From: Kosmotogaceae bacterium
Lineage (GTDB): Bacteria; Thermotogota; Thermotogae; Petrotogales; Kosmotogaceae
DNA length: 57,381 nt
Assembly: GCA_016933635.1 (NCBI GenBank)
Contig: JAFGAP010000184.1
Location: 1 to 57,381, forward strand
Reading direction: 5' to 3'
Part shown: positions 16,218 through 25,600 of the stretch, in pieces
Position numbering within the stretch: position 1 is the first letter of the stretch
How the letters are laid out: every line of letters starts with the position of its first letter
The notes under the pieces: generated by a model
Seen by the model: only the letters and a program-made list of their open reading frames with translations
What the model was told of the DNA's origin: nothing
Database searches by the model: none
Program-made: the position numbers and the translations under genes

Positions 16218-18574
16218 TGCTCTTTGAGCAATTCCTCGAAGAATGTGAAACACTTTTCGAAGCTCACCTCTCAGGCAGGAGGGATGATAGTGTATTTCTC
16301 GAGCTGAAGAATTTCCTTTCTATGCTCGACAGATCCGAGATGTCTCGTTTCTTCTCGCTTGACGAGTACTTGTCAAAATTCATTTCTTACTTTTCCGGAG
16401 TTGACGAGTTTCCTCCTGATCGAAAGGTCAAAAGATTGAAAAACGGTCTTGAAATGATTGCCAAGCTAAGAAAATTCTTTCTACTTCACAATTCAGAAGA
16501 AATCGAATCTCTTCTTGGTAGGCCGGTTTCACCTTTGACACCCATTAAGTACGCATACTCGGTAGGAGAAGCGAGATCAAAGATACTGAAGAGGATGGAA
16601 ATCGAGACAATTGGAGACCTAATACATTATTTTCCGAGAGATTATGAAGATCGAAGGATGATTCTGCCCATTTCATCGATAGTTCCTGACCAAAAGGTAA
16701 GCGTAAGAGGCCGTGTTCTAAACTTCTCTACAAAAAAGGCTTCGGGCTACACGATTATCTCGGCAATAATAAGCGATGGCTTCGGCCAGTTGCTTCTTAA
16801 GTGGTTCAATCAGGACTACATTCTTCAGAAGCTCAAAAGGGAGCGAGAGTACTTGATTCACGGTTTGGCAAAGAGAACTCCTTTTGGCCCGATGGAGATG
16901 AACTCTCCAGAAATAGAGGAGATCCAGGGCGAGGTACCAAGAGAAATTCTTCCTGTCTATTCGCTAACTTCAGGCATTTCTATGAAGATGATGAGAAAGA
17001 TCGTCAAACGAAATCTTGGCTTGGTAAGATCCTTGGAGGATCTAGTACCTTCCTCAGTAACCACTGAAAGGGGCCTACTCCCTAGAAAACACGCTTTTAC
17101 CGCTATTCACTTTCCAAAGAGCCTCTATGAAATTAGGAAGGCTAGAGAAGCCCTTGCTTATGAGGAGTTCTTTCTCTTTGAGAGTACCATCTTATTCAGA
17201 AGAAACCAGATTAGGAAAGAGTATCAGGGGCTCCAAAAGGAAATTAGTGGGGTATTGTCTAAGAGACTGATCGAGTCCTTGACATTTGAACTAACCAAAG
17301 ACCAGGTTACTGCTTTCGAGGAAATCAGAGATGACATGAGGTCTGCTTCGCCTATGAATAGATTACTTCAAGGTGATGTTGGCTCAGGGAAAACCCTGGT
17401 CGCGGAACTGGCAATGGTCGATAATTATGAAGCTGGCTATCAAAGCGCTTTGATGGTACCCACATCTGTACTGGCAATGCAGCACTATGAGAAGATCAAG
17501 AGAGATCTTTCACCTATTGGAATTGAAACGGGTCTATTGACGGGCTCGTTGAAAAAAACCGAACAGGATTCCGTGAGGACGAGGTTGAAGAAGGGAGAAA
17601 TAGATGTGATTGTCGGTACTCACGCACTGATTCAGGACGGTGTTGAATTCAGGAATCTTGGCCTTGTGGTTGTCGATGAACAACATAGATTTGGTGTCAA
17701 ACAACGCGAAACATTGACAACTAAAGGCAAGCTTCTCGACAGTCTAGTTATGACCGCCACTCCAATTCCCAGGACTCTTGCTTTAACCGTTTATGGAGAT
17801 CTAGATATTTCAACAATTCTTACAATGCCAGCAGGAAGATCTCCAGTCAGAACAATTCTTCTCACAAGAAAAAGGCTTAAAGATCTTTACTCATACATCT
17901 CAGATGAGCTCCAGATGGGTCATCAGGCGTTCTTTATATATCCTCTCATAGAAGAATCAGAACAGATCGATCTAAAAAATGCTACCGACGAAGCAGCAAG
18001 ACTCAGAGAAGAAGTATTTCCGGGAGCAGGTGTTGAATTACTTCACGGCAGGTTAACTGATAACGAAAAGCAAGAGATAATGCAGAGATTCAGATCAAGG
18101 CAAAGCATGATTCTCGTTTCCACAACGGTTGTCGAAGTTGGAATAGACATACCCACCGCCACTGTAATGGTTATTGAACACCCCGAAAGATTCGGAATGG
18201 CTCAGCTACATCAACTTAGAGGGCGTGTCGGTAGAAGCGATCTTAAGTCGATCTGTGTAATGGTTATGAATAAAGCCATTTCAGATGATGCTCTGTCAAG
18301 ACTCAGAGAATTCGCTTCTACTTCTAGCGGGTTCGACGTCGCTGAGCTCGATCTAAGACTTCGGGGACCAGGTGAGTTCCTTGGCTTAAGACAGCACGGT
18401 ATCCCTCAGTTTCAACTTGGTGACATTGTGAACGATCGGGATCTCCTTTTCAAAGCAAGAGAAGATGCAAAAAAACTTATTGGAGAAGATCCCGAACTCC
18501 TCGAGCACGGCTCTCTGCGGATCGAAATGGAAAAGGTCTATTCGGAGAGAGCTAGACTGATCGAGGTCGGATAA
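16217..18574 (+). CDS. recG: ATP-dependent DNA helicase RecG
   Basis: A fork-remodelling helicase that reverses stalled replication forks and processes Holliday junctions. 785 residues, with the Thermotoga-type N-terminal helical extension (about residues 1-120), then the wedge/OB domain near 150-260. Superfamily 2 motifs follow: GDVGSGKT (Walker A), VVVDEQHRFGVKQRE (DEQH box, motif II), MTATPIPRTLALT (motif III), and STTVVEVGIDIP, HQLRGRVGRS (motifs V and VI). An in-frame ATG at 16190 would overlap degV by 28 bases; ATG 16217 touches the degV stop and fits coupling. rsmD follows after one base. Confidence 0.95.
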   Translation: MLFEQFLEECETLFEAHLSGRRDDSVFLELKNFLSMLDRSEMSRFFSLDEYLSKFISYFSGVDEFPPDRKVKRLKNGLEMIAKLRKFFLLHNSEEIESLLGRPVSPLTPIKYAYSVGEARSKILKRMEIETIGDLIHYFPRDYEDRRMILPISSIVPDQKVSVRGRVLNFSTKKASGYTIISAIISDGFGQLLLKWFNQDYILQKLKREREYLIHGLAKRTPFGPMEMNSPEIEEIQGEVPREILPVYSLTSGISMKMMRKIVKRNLGLVRSLEDLVPSSVTTERGLLPRKHAFTAIHFPKSLYEIRKAREALAYEEFFLFESTILFRRNQIRKEYQGLQKEISGVLSKRLIESLTFELTKDQVTAFEEIRDDMRSASPMNRLLQGDVGSGKTLVAELAMVDNYEAGYQSALMVPTSVLAMQHYEKIKRDLSPIGIETGLLTGSLKKTEQDSVRTRLKKGEIDVIVGTHALIQDGVEFRNLGLVVVDEQHRFGVKQRETLTTKGKLLDSLVMTATPIPRTLALTVYGDLDISTILTMPAGRSPVRTILLTRKRLKDLYSYISDELQMGHQAFFIYPLIEESEQIDLKNATDEAARLREEVFPGAGVELLHGRLTDNEKQEIMQRFRSRQSMILVSTTVVEVGIDIPTATVMVIEHPERFGMAQLHQLRGRVGRSDLKSICVMVMNKAISDDALSRLREFASTSSGFDVAELDLRLRGPGEFLGLRQHGIPQFQLGDIVNDRDLLFKAREDAKKLIGEDPELLEHGSLRIEMEKVYSERARLIEVG

Positions 18575-18575
18575 A

Positions 18576-19133
18576 ATGCTGACAATAACTGGCGGGACAT
18601 TCGCGAGGAGAACGATTAAGACAACAACAAGAAAGAAGACCAGGCACACTCCCCAATCTGCTCGGAAGGCTCTCTTCGATGTAATAGATATGAACTCAAA
18701 GTCTTTTCTAGATCTCTTTTCCGGGAGTGGAATAATGTCTTTTGAAGCCCTTAGTAGGGGTGCAGTCGGCGTCTTGGCAGTTGAGATTTCGAGAAAGGCC
18801 TGCAACTCGATTCTTGGAAACAAACGGGAAATCGATCCCCTTATGGACCTGGAGATTCTTTGCTCAGATTTTCGTAGGGCAATTCCATCACTCGTAAGAC
18901 GAGGAATCGCATTTGACGTTGTATTTGCAGACCCTCCCTTCGACGAGGAATACATCCAACCCCTCATGGCAGTTCTAGAAAGAAGTCCCGAACTTCTAAA
19001 CTTTGACGGAATGCTTGTAGTCGAATCATCTGTAAGAGAGAAGGAGTTTGTCTCGCAAGGCACAGGAGCCTTCAATCTTGTCGACCAGAGAGACTATGCG
19101 GGAGTAGTGTTCTCTATTATGGTGAAGAAATGA
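18576..19133 (+). CDS. rsmD: 16S rRNA (guanine966-N2)-methyltransferase
   Basis: SAM-dependent methylation of G966 in 16S rRNA. The 185-residue product shows the N-terminal GGTFARRTI segment, the RHTPQSARKALFDV motif, the SAM loop FLDLFSGSGIMSFEALSRGA near residues 46-65, and the catalytic VVFADPPFD (family DPPY/F). It is coupled to the Mut7-C gene by a four-base overlap (ATGA). Confidence 0.93.
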   Translation: MLTITGGTFARRTIKTTTRKKTRHTPQSARKALFDVIDMNSKSFLDLFSGSGIMSFEALSRGAVGVLAVEISRKACNSILGNKREIDPLMDLEILCSDFRRAIPSLVRRGIAFDVVFADPPFDEEYIQPLMAVLERSPELLNFDGMLVVESSVREKEFVSQGTGAFNLVDQRDYAGVVFSIMVKK

Positions 19134-19606
19134 GATTTCTAGTTGAAGATCCCTTAACCAAACTAGCAAGAAAGCTCAGACTGATGGGGTTTGACACGGA
19201 AATATGCTCTAGAAATGATATACGCAAATCAATTGAGAATCGCGATGTATTTTTGACTAAGAGTAAGAAAGCAATGGAGATCGCGAGTAAATTTGGTATT
19301 AGACCTTATCTGATCAAATCTGAAAACTGGCGCTCACAGCTTAAATCCGTAATTCAGAGATTCCAGATAGATTTGGACGATGTTCACTTTCTTTGCAGAT
19401 GCTCGAAATGCAACGGTCTACTTGAAGAGGCTTCTCCAGGAGATGCTGCAATGGTTCCAGAATATGTGGCACTTACGGCAGAAAAGCTTTACAAATGTAA
19501 CAGGTGTGGTCAGCTTTATTGGAATGGGAGTCATGTTGAACACATGAAATGGATGAACGGGATCGTAGGAAAGAGTGGTGATAATGCTGAAGAAAACAAA
19601 CTTTGA
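19130..19606 (+). CDS. Mut7-C RNase-domain protein with zinc ribbon
   Basis: 158 residues. The N-terminal PIN-like Mut7-C/DUF82 domain ([18 protein letters not shown], then DVFLTKSKK) has conserved acidic residues expected of a metal-dependent RNase. The C-terminal half carries CRCSKC and CNRCG, a four-cysteine zinc ribbon, typical of the archaeal/bacterial Mut7-C family. The cellular substrate is not known; a role in rRNA or tRNA turnover is an inference from the fold and from the rsmD neighbour. It overlaps the kinase gene downstream by 23 bases. Confidence 0.85.
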   Translation: MRFLVEDPLTKLARKLRLMGFDTEICSRNDIRKSIENRDVFLTKSKKAMEIASKFGIRPYLIKSENWRSQLKSVIQRFQIDLDDVHFLCRCSKCNGLLEEASPGDAAMVPEYVALTAEKLYKCNRCGQLYWNGSHVEHMKWMNGIVGKSGDNAEENKL

Positions 19607-22295
19607 GAAATCATCCGATGAAGTAATCAAAAGGATTTTGAAGAGAATTTCACTTGAAACCTCTTCGGAAGCATCACTGTTCATACTGGAGAAATATCGA
19701 AACGTCTTCAAAGAAGTCAACCCGGGTGAAGCTTTCAACCGCACTGGTAGAGAAATAAGGTTAAGCCTGAATCCCTCTCTGAAGGAGCTTTCAGTGGATT
19801 TTGTTGGAGAGATGAGCATTGTTGTTTCCTCTCATGACGGAGAATTCAGGCAAAAAGTATTACTGGTCAATCTTTCTCACGATGGCGAATCTCATGGGCT
19901 ACTGATGATGTCTGCTGGAGCAGAACTGAAGAAATCACTCAAGAGCTGGATAAAGGAACTTGAGCTTGCTTTGCATTATTCGTTGAGAAGATCAGCCGAA
20001 GAGGAAGGTTACAGGCGGTTGAAACTGGTTTCAAAGCTTACTTCGGTATTGGAAACTGAAACCCAAGTCGAAGAATTGATATATAAGTCGCTGGAAATAG
20101 CAAGAGAAATGTTGAGAGTGAGATGGATCTTCTATCTCGAAGGACAGGAAAACAGTCTTCACCTGAAGGCGGCTGTGGGAGACGGTAATAACCCTCTTAA
20201 GGGAATCGAAATAGAGGTGTCTGACGATCAGCTGAGTGAACTAGCAAGTGAGAAGCTATTCGTTTCTGCCAGAAAATCATATCTCTCATCTGCAATCTTC
20301 AAAGAAGATGTTTCTGTGGGTTCCTTCATGGCTATTCCTCTAGCCGTTGAAGGAATACTAAACGGACTTATCGTCGCTGCTGACAGGGAGGATGTTGAAG
20401 GAGAATTCAGGGCATACAAACATCTGGACAAAGAAGACCTAAAGATTCTTGATGATATTAGCAGAAGAATGGCCGTTGCAATTAGCAGAATAAGGCTTAC
20501 AAATAGGTTAGAGCTGGAAGTAAGGAAGCTAAGACAACTCGGGAAGAAGCACGAAGATCTCATAAATGATCAAAAAGATCAGCTTTTCAAGCTTGGAGTT
20601 CTTCATAAAATTACCGAGGCCATGAAAAGAAGTATGGACAGAGAGAGAATAGTCAGAATTCTTCTAATAGGCGCGACTGATTCCTCAGGACTGAGATTCG
20701 ATCGAGCTACATACTTCCGTGTAGATAGCGGTCGTTCCCTTCTCTTTTTGGAAACGCGAGTAAATTCTACTAAGGTCAAGAGTTTCCAGGACAAGTCCGC
20801 TTACAGTGACTTAACAAGGTATCTTCAAGATGTTTCGCTAGAGGCGGGACAAAGTACTACTAATAAAGAGTCTTCGGTATCAATTCCATATCCAGGTAAC
20901 ATTATCCTGGAAAGGGTCATCCTCAGGAAGAAGATGGTTCACGTTACCCCAGAGATGCTCAGGCTTAGGGGAGATGAGCTAAGCTTGATGAACAGAATTA
21001 TCGGCTCTGACGAGTATCTCATTGCTCCCGTGTCAGGAGAAGAAGAAGTCCAAGGTGTGCTTGTGGTTGACAACGCTCATTCCCGGAAGAAAATCAGCAG
21101 CGGGGACATAGAGATTCTCGGATTGTTGGCCGACAGCACAGGAGTAGCTCTTGAGCTTACGGAGAACTATAAGAGAATTGTACAAATGGCCGAGAGCCTC
21201 GAAAAAGAGAGAAATCTCTCCAATTATTACCGAAGATTCGTTTCAAGTATACTTCAGTCTCTAGAATCCGCAATCATAGTTTGTTCTGTAGACGGCGAAA
21301 TAACGGAAATCAACAGAACGGCTGGATTTCTTCTGAGCATTGAAAGAGAAGAATTGATTGGCAAGAAGATTCAGTCAATAAAACCGCAACTTGGAAGCAT
21401 CATCGACCTTCTGTCGGATGCGATGAGAATCGGTGAGACTATTACTCTTACGGATCAATACTTTGAAGCCTTTGGAGAAAGATACTTCGACGTTCGAATA
21501 ACACCGCTGAGAGAAGAGAAAAGGAAAGGTCTTACTGGCGTGATTCTCTCCTTGGATGACATAACTAGAAGGAGAAATCTTGAGCAGGAATTGAAGGGCA
21601 GGGAGAAACTTGCGGCTCTGGGAGAAATGTCTGCAAGAGTCGCCCATGAGATTAGAAATCCAATAACTATAATCGGCGGCTTCGTCAAAAGGATTCTGGC
21701 TTCCTCAGACAGGAAGAAAACCGAAGAATATGCGAAGATTCTCATGGATGAGCTTCAAAGACTGGACAGAATAGTTGGTGAAGTCCTTGAAGCTTCCAGA
21801 AGAAAGACCAAACCGTCCGAAGAAGCGTTTGACCTGGTTTCTATGACACGTGAAATATTGGCTGGATTCGAAGAAAAAGCCACGTCAGAAAATGTTAAAC
21901 TTGTTCTATACACGAAAGAACAAAGAATTGAATATTACGGAAATAGAGATAAAATCAAACAGGTAATAATCAATTTAGTCCAGAATGCTATTGAGGCCTC
22001 TGAATCTGAAGATGAGGTCCAAGTAACTCTTGAGAGGCATAACGAAGAAGTTCAATTTTCAGCCTGGAACGGTGGGAAAACTATACCAGAAGAGACTTTG
22101 AAGCGCATTTTTGAACCATTCTTCACAACAAAGACTCTCGGTACCGGTCTGGGACTTTCTATTTGCAAAAAAATTGTAGAAGAGCACGGAGGAAGCATTC
22201 ATGCTTCAAGCGGAAGTGAAGGAACTGTCTTTACTTTCAGGTTGCCGACTAAGGAATTTGGGAGGTTTGATCTTGAGAAAGGTACTGATAGTTGA
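19584..22295 (+). CDS. Soluble GAF/PAS sensor histidine kinase
   Basis: 903 residues with no membrane segment, so a cytoplasmic sensor. Order: an unassigned N-terminal region (1-145), a GAF-like domain (about 150-310), a coiled coil, a second GAF-like domain (about 335-520), another coiled coil, a PAS domain (about 545-660; [18 protein letters not shown]), HisKA with phospho-acceptor His688 in [10 protein letters not shown], and the ATPase domain with [10 protein letters not shown] (N box), FEPFFTTK (F box) and [18 protein letters not shown] (G2). ATG 19584 is preferred over GTG 19575. It overlaps the receiver gene by 23 bases, so the two form a cognate pair. The signal is unknown. Confidence 0.9.
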   Translation: MLKKTNFEKSSDEVIKRILKRISLETSSEASLFILEKYRNVFKEVNPGEAFNRTGREIRLSLNPSLKELSVDFVGEMSIVVSSHDGEFRQKVLLVNLSHDGESHGLLMMSAGAELKKSLKSWIKELELALHYSLRRSAEEEGYRRLKLVSKLTSVLETETQVEELIYKSLEIAREMLRVRWIFYLEGQENSLHLKAAVGDGNNPLKGIEIEVSDDQLSELASEKLFVSARKSYLSSAIFKEDVSVGSFMAIPLAVEGILNGLIVAADREDVEGEFRAYKHLDKEDLKILDDISRRMAVAISRIRLTNRLELEVRKLRQLGKKHEDLINDQKDQLFKLGVLHKITEAMKRSMDRERIVRILLIGATDSSGLRFDRATYFRVDSGRSLLFLETRVNSTKVKSFQDKSAYSDLTRYLQDVSLEAGQSTTNKESSVSIPYPGNIILERVILRKKMVHVTPEMLRLRGDELSLMNRIIGSDEYLIAPVSGEEEVQGVLVVDNAHSRKKISSGDIEILGLLADSTGVALELTENYKRIVQMAESLEKERNLSNYYRRFVSSILQSLESAIIVCSVDGEITEINRTAGFLLSIEREELIGKKIQSIKPQLGSIIDLLSDAMRIGETITLTDQYFEAFGERYFDVRITPLREEKRKGLTGVILSLDDITRRRNLEQELKGREKLAALGEMSARVAHEIRNPITIIGGFVKRILASSDRKKTEEYAKILMDELQRLDRIVGEVLEASRRKTKPSEEAFDLVSMTREILAGFEEKATSENVKLVLYTKEQRIEYYGNRDKIKQVIINLVQNAIEASESEDEVQVTLERHNEEVQFSAWNGGKTIPEETLKRIFEPFFTTKTLGTGLGLSICKKIVEEHGGSIHASSGSEGTVFTFRLPTKEFGRFDLEKGTDS

Positions 22296-22638
22296 AGATG
22301 AGAAGAATCTGAGGCTACTAATCGAAGAAGAACTAAGAGAATCTGGCTTTGAAGTCCAAAGTACCGGCACAGCTGAGGAAGCGCTTGAGATTCTCAGCAC
22401 CGACAACTCTTTTGACCTTATGACCATTGACATTGAAATGAAGGGGATGAATGGGCTCGAGCTTGCCGGTGTTGTGCGAAAGCGTTTTCCAGAAATGAAA
22501 ATCGTGCTGCTTACAGCTTATACTCATTACAAGCACGATCTTTCTTCTTGGGCCGCCGACGCGTATGTTGTCAAGTCACCCGATTTTTCAGAGCTTAAGA
22601 CACTTATTGAAGGCCTTCTTGGTGAAGATGATGACTAG
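22273..22638 (+). CDS. Stand-alone response-regulator receiver
   Basis: A CheY-like receiver of 121 residues with no output domain. VLIVEDEK holds the acidic pocket, Asp53 in MTIDIEMKG is the phospho-acceptor, and VLLTAYT and YVVKSPD supply the conserved Thr and Lys. Start TTG 22273 has GGAGG seven bases before it. It overlaps the histidine kinase by 23 bases and ends 19 bases before the SLBB export gene. Without a DNA-binding domain it must act by protein contact; control of polysaccharide export is an inference from position only. Confidence 0.92.
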   Translation: MRKVLIVEDEKNLRLLIEEELRESGFEVQSTGTAEEALEILSTDNSFDLMTIDIEMKGMNGLELAGVVRKRFPEMKIVLLTAYTHYKHDLSSWAADAYVVKSPDFSELKTLIEGLLGEDDD

Positions 22639-22657
22639 AGAAGAAGGAGGAAGTAAG

Positions 22658-25600
22658 ATGCAAAAGAAGATTATATCTCTTTCAATAGTGCTGTTGATTA
22701 CATTGTCACTTCTAGGATATTCAGTAAGGCCGGGTGACCTTCTATCGATTTCCGTATATGGATCCAGCGATCTTTCTAGCGAAACCCTTGTGGGACCAGA
22801 TGGAACTGTTTCAGTTCCTCCGCTTGGAAGTATTATGCTTCTGGGAAAGACACTAGAGGAGATTCAATCCTTTCTGTCTTCACAATTTCTTAGTAAGGGC
22901 ATTCTTACATCAGAACCGCAAGTAACTGTATCTGTGAAGTCGTTCGCTCCATTCATGTTCTACGTTCTGGGAGAGGTTAACAAGCCCGGAGCAATTGAGT
23001 GGCGCAACGATACAATTGGAATTTCTCAGCTGCTAGCACTTGCAGGCGGCCTAAAAGACGGGGCAGATCTTTCCTCATCTTTCACAGTAGATAGTGAAGG
23101 AACAAGGAATTACATAGATCTATCTTCTATTCTCTCTGGTGGAGCCGCTCTAAAACAGAAAATTCCTGAAGGCTCAACATTATTCGTTCCAACCGGTCCT
23201 CGTGCATGGATAATGACGATGGGCGAGTTCATTTCTCCTTCACTTGTCAAATACAGCCCCGGAATTACTTTGACCCAGGTGATAGCCAAGTCCGGAGGAC
23301 TAAAGGAAACCGCCGATGATGAGGAAATCATGATTCTTAACGATGGTACAGGGAATTCTTCGATCGTCAGTCTTAACAGCGTCTTATCTGGAATCAAAAG
23401 TGATCCTGAGCTGTCTGCTGGGAGCATTGTCGTAGCAAACGACGCCTCATCAAAATCAATCAAGCTTCTAGGAGAGTTTGGCAATCCTTCATCCATAGCA
23501 TACCGTGAAAAGCTGACTCTGCTTCAAGCTATTGGAGAGGCCGGAGGACTGAATCAGGCCGCTTCGGACCTGCTTTACATATTGAGGAAAGACCTAGATG
23601 AACCGGAATCCATTGAAATCAGCAAACTCCTTAGCGGTCAAATAAAAGATATAAACCTCTACCCGGGTGAAACGGTATTCGTTCCACGCCAGCCAGAAAG
23701 ATATGTATATATTGCCTCCGCATCGTTTGGAGGAAAAGTTGAATTCAGTATAGACGAAGAAATCACGCTTAGCAATGCCTTAGTGAAGGTAGATCTCTTT
23801 GATCCAGTAAGCAAAGATCCAGTAGTTGTCGTAACCACCTCCGGTGAACGTCATGAGTTTCATCAAGGAGAAGATGCCATTCTCGATTCAGGATCAATGA
23901 TAGTACTTCCGAGCGGCGAAAAGAGCATCTTCGTCATCGGTGAAGTTAGAAACCCCGGCATCCTTTCCTTCTCGAATTTCGAAGAAATCACTCTTGGAAG
24001 AGCAATTGCAAAATCAGGTGGAGTAACTGGGTTTGCAGGTTCAGTAGAGCTTCTGGAAGACGGGGAAGCAAGGAAATTTTCAATCGAAGATGCGGCTAAG
24101 AGCACTTTGATTCTTTCAGCTCAATCTATCGTAAATGTAGTAGAAAAAGAGCAGCACTTTGTATATGTCATTTCTTCGGCGGAAGGTGGAAGAATCGATT
24201 TTGATGAAAGAGAACCATTCACTTTGAGAAACCTTCTGGCAAAAATGAATTTACTAAACTTCAATTCAAAGAAGGAAATATCTATTATTGATCCCGATGG
24301 AATGAGCAGATTTCTATCAGCTTCTACCTTGTCAAAGGAAGACTTTCAGCTTGAGACCGGTTCAATCGTGATAATTCCCGATATAAGTACGTGGATATAT
24401 GTATTTGGGGAAGTGGGAAGACCCGGAAAGATCAAGCTCGATGAAGACGATCTCCTTCTGACTCGAGCTATCAGTGCAAGTGGAGGATTTACTCAAAACG
24501 CAGACATTTCGTCAGTTCAGGTGCTTTCAGGATCGGAAATCAGTGAAATCGATCTTGATGAAGTTCTGAAGGGATTATCCAGAGATCTCGAAATTGCATA
24601 TGACGATCTCATATATGTCCCAAGAACCGATAGTCGATTCGTCTATGTTGTTTCTGATAAGAATGGTGGAAGAGTTGATTTCTCTTCTGGTGAAAACATT
24701 ACACTCAGAAATGCCCTTGCCAAAGTAAATCTTGTGGAGATCGCCTCGCAGAAGGAAATCTCGGTGATATCGCCGTCTGGTAAAGAGATAAGAGTTTCAG
24801 TTAGCTCTCTCGAAAGATCTGACATTGAATTGGAAACCGGAAGTGTAATCTTTTATCCTCAGGCGGACAACGTGGCAAATGTCATTGGACAGGTAAGGAA
24901 TCCCGGTACTGTGAATCTCAAACCCGGTATGCCCTTCGATCTGAGCACCGTAATTGCAGCAGCTGGTGGCATAACCGATCTTGGCGACGGATTCAATATT
25001 ACCGTAATAGATTCCAAGTCTGCTTCTACAGTCGTTTACAGTGTTGAAGATCTAACAAGAGATCCGATCCCAGTAGTCCCAGATGGAGCCACTGTATTTA
25101 TTCCCGAACTGAAGACGAGATTCGTTTATGTTTTGGGGGGTGTAAGGGAGCCGGGAATAAAGGAAATGAGCAAAGATGAGCCAAGACCAACTCTGACAAA
25201 ACTAATAGCGATTTCTGGTGGACTGAGCGACCCACTTTCGAAGGAAGTTGAGATAATTGAGGAAAATCAGAGAAGAAAGCTTGACCTGCAGGCAGTAATG
25301 ATGGGCAGTATTGCAGATCCACAGATATCGGATCGTTCGATAATATTTATACCTGAAACTTCCGATCGATTCGTATATATGATCTCCAAGGAGAAGGGTG
25401 GCAGAGTCGACTTTGGAAGCAATGAGGAAATCACCTTAAGGACTGCACTGGCAAAACAGAATCAACTTGATTTTGATTCGGATAGCAGAATTACCATTAT
25501 CCTTCCAGACGGGACAAAGAGGGAGAGACAGATATCAGATCTTAGGGAGAGCGATATGGATTTGTCCCCTGGATCAATAGTTATTTATCCAGATGTTCTT

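Noticed and set aside
22565-22657. N-terminal extension of the SLBB export protein
   Set aside because: The 31 extra codons overlap the receiver gene, encode no signal sequence, and a strong ribosome site precedes ATG 22658, which is followed by a proper signal peptide.
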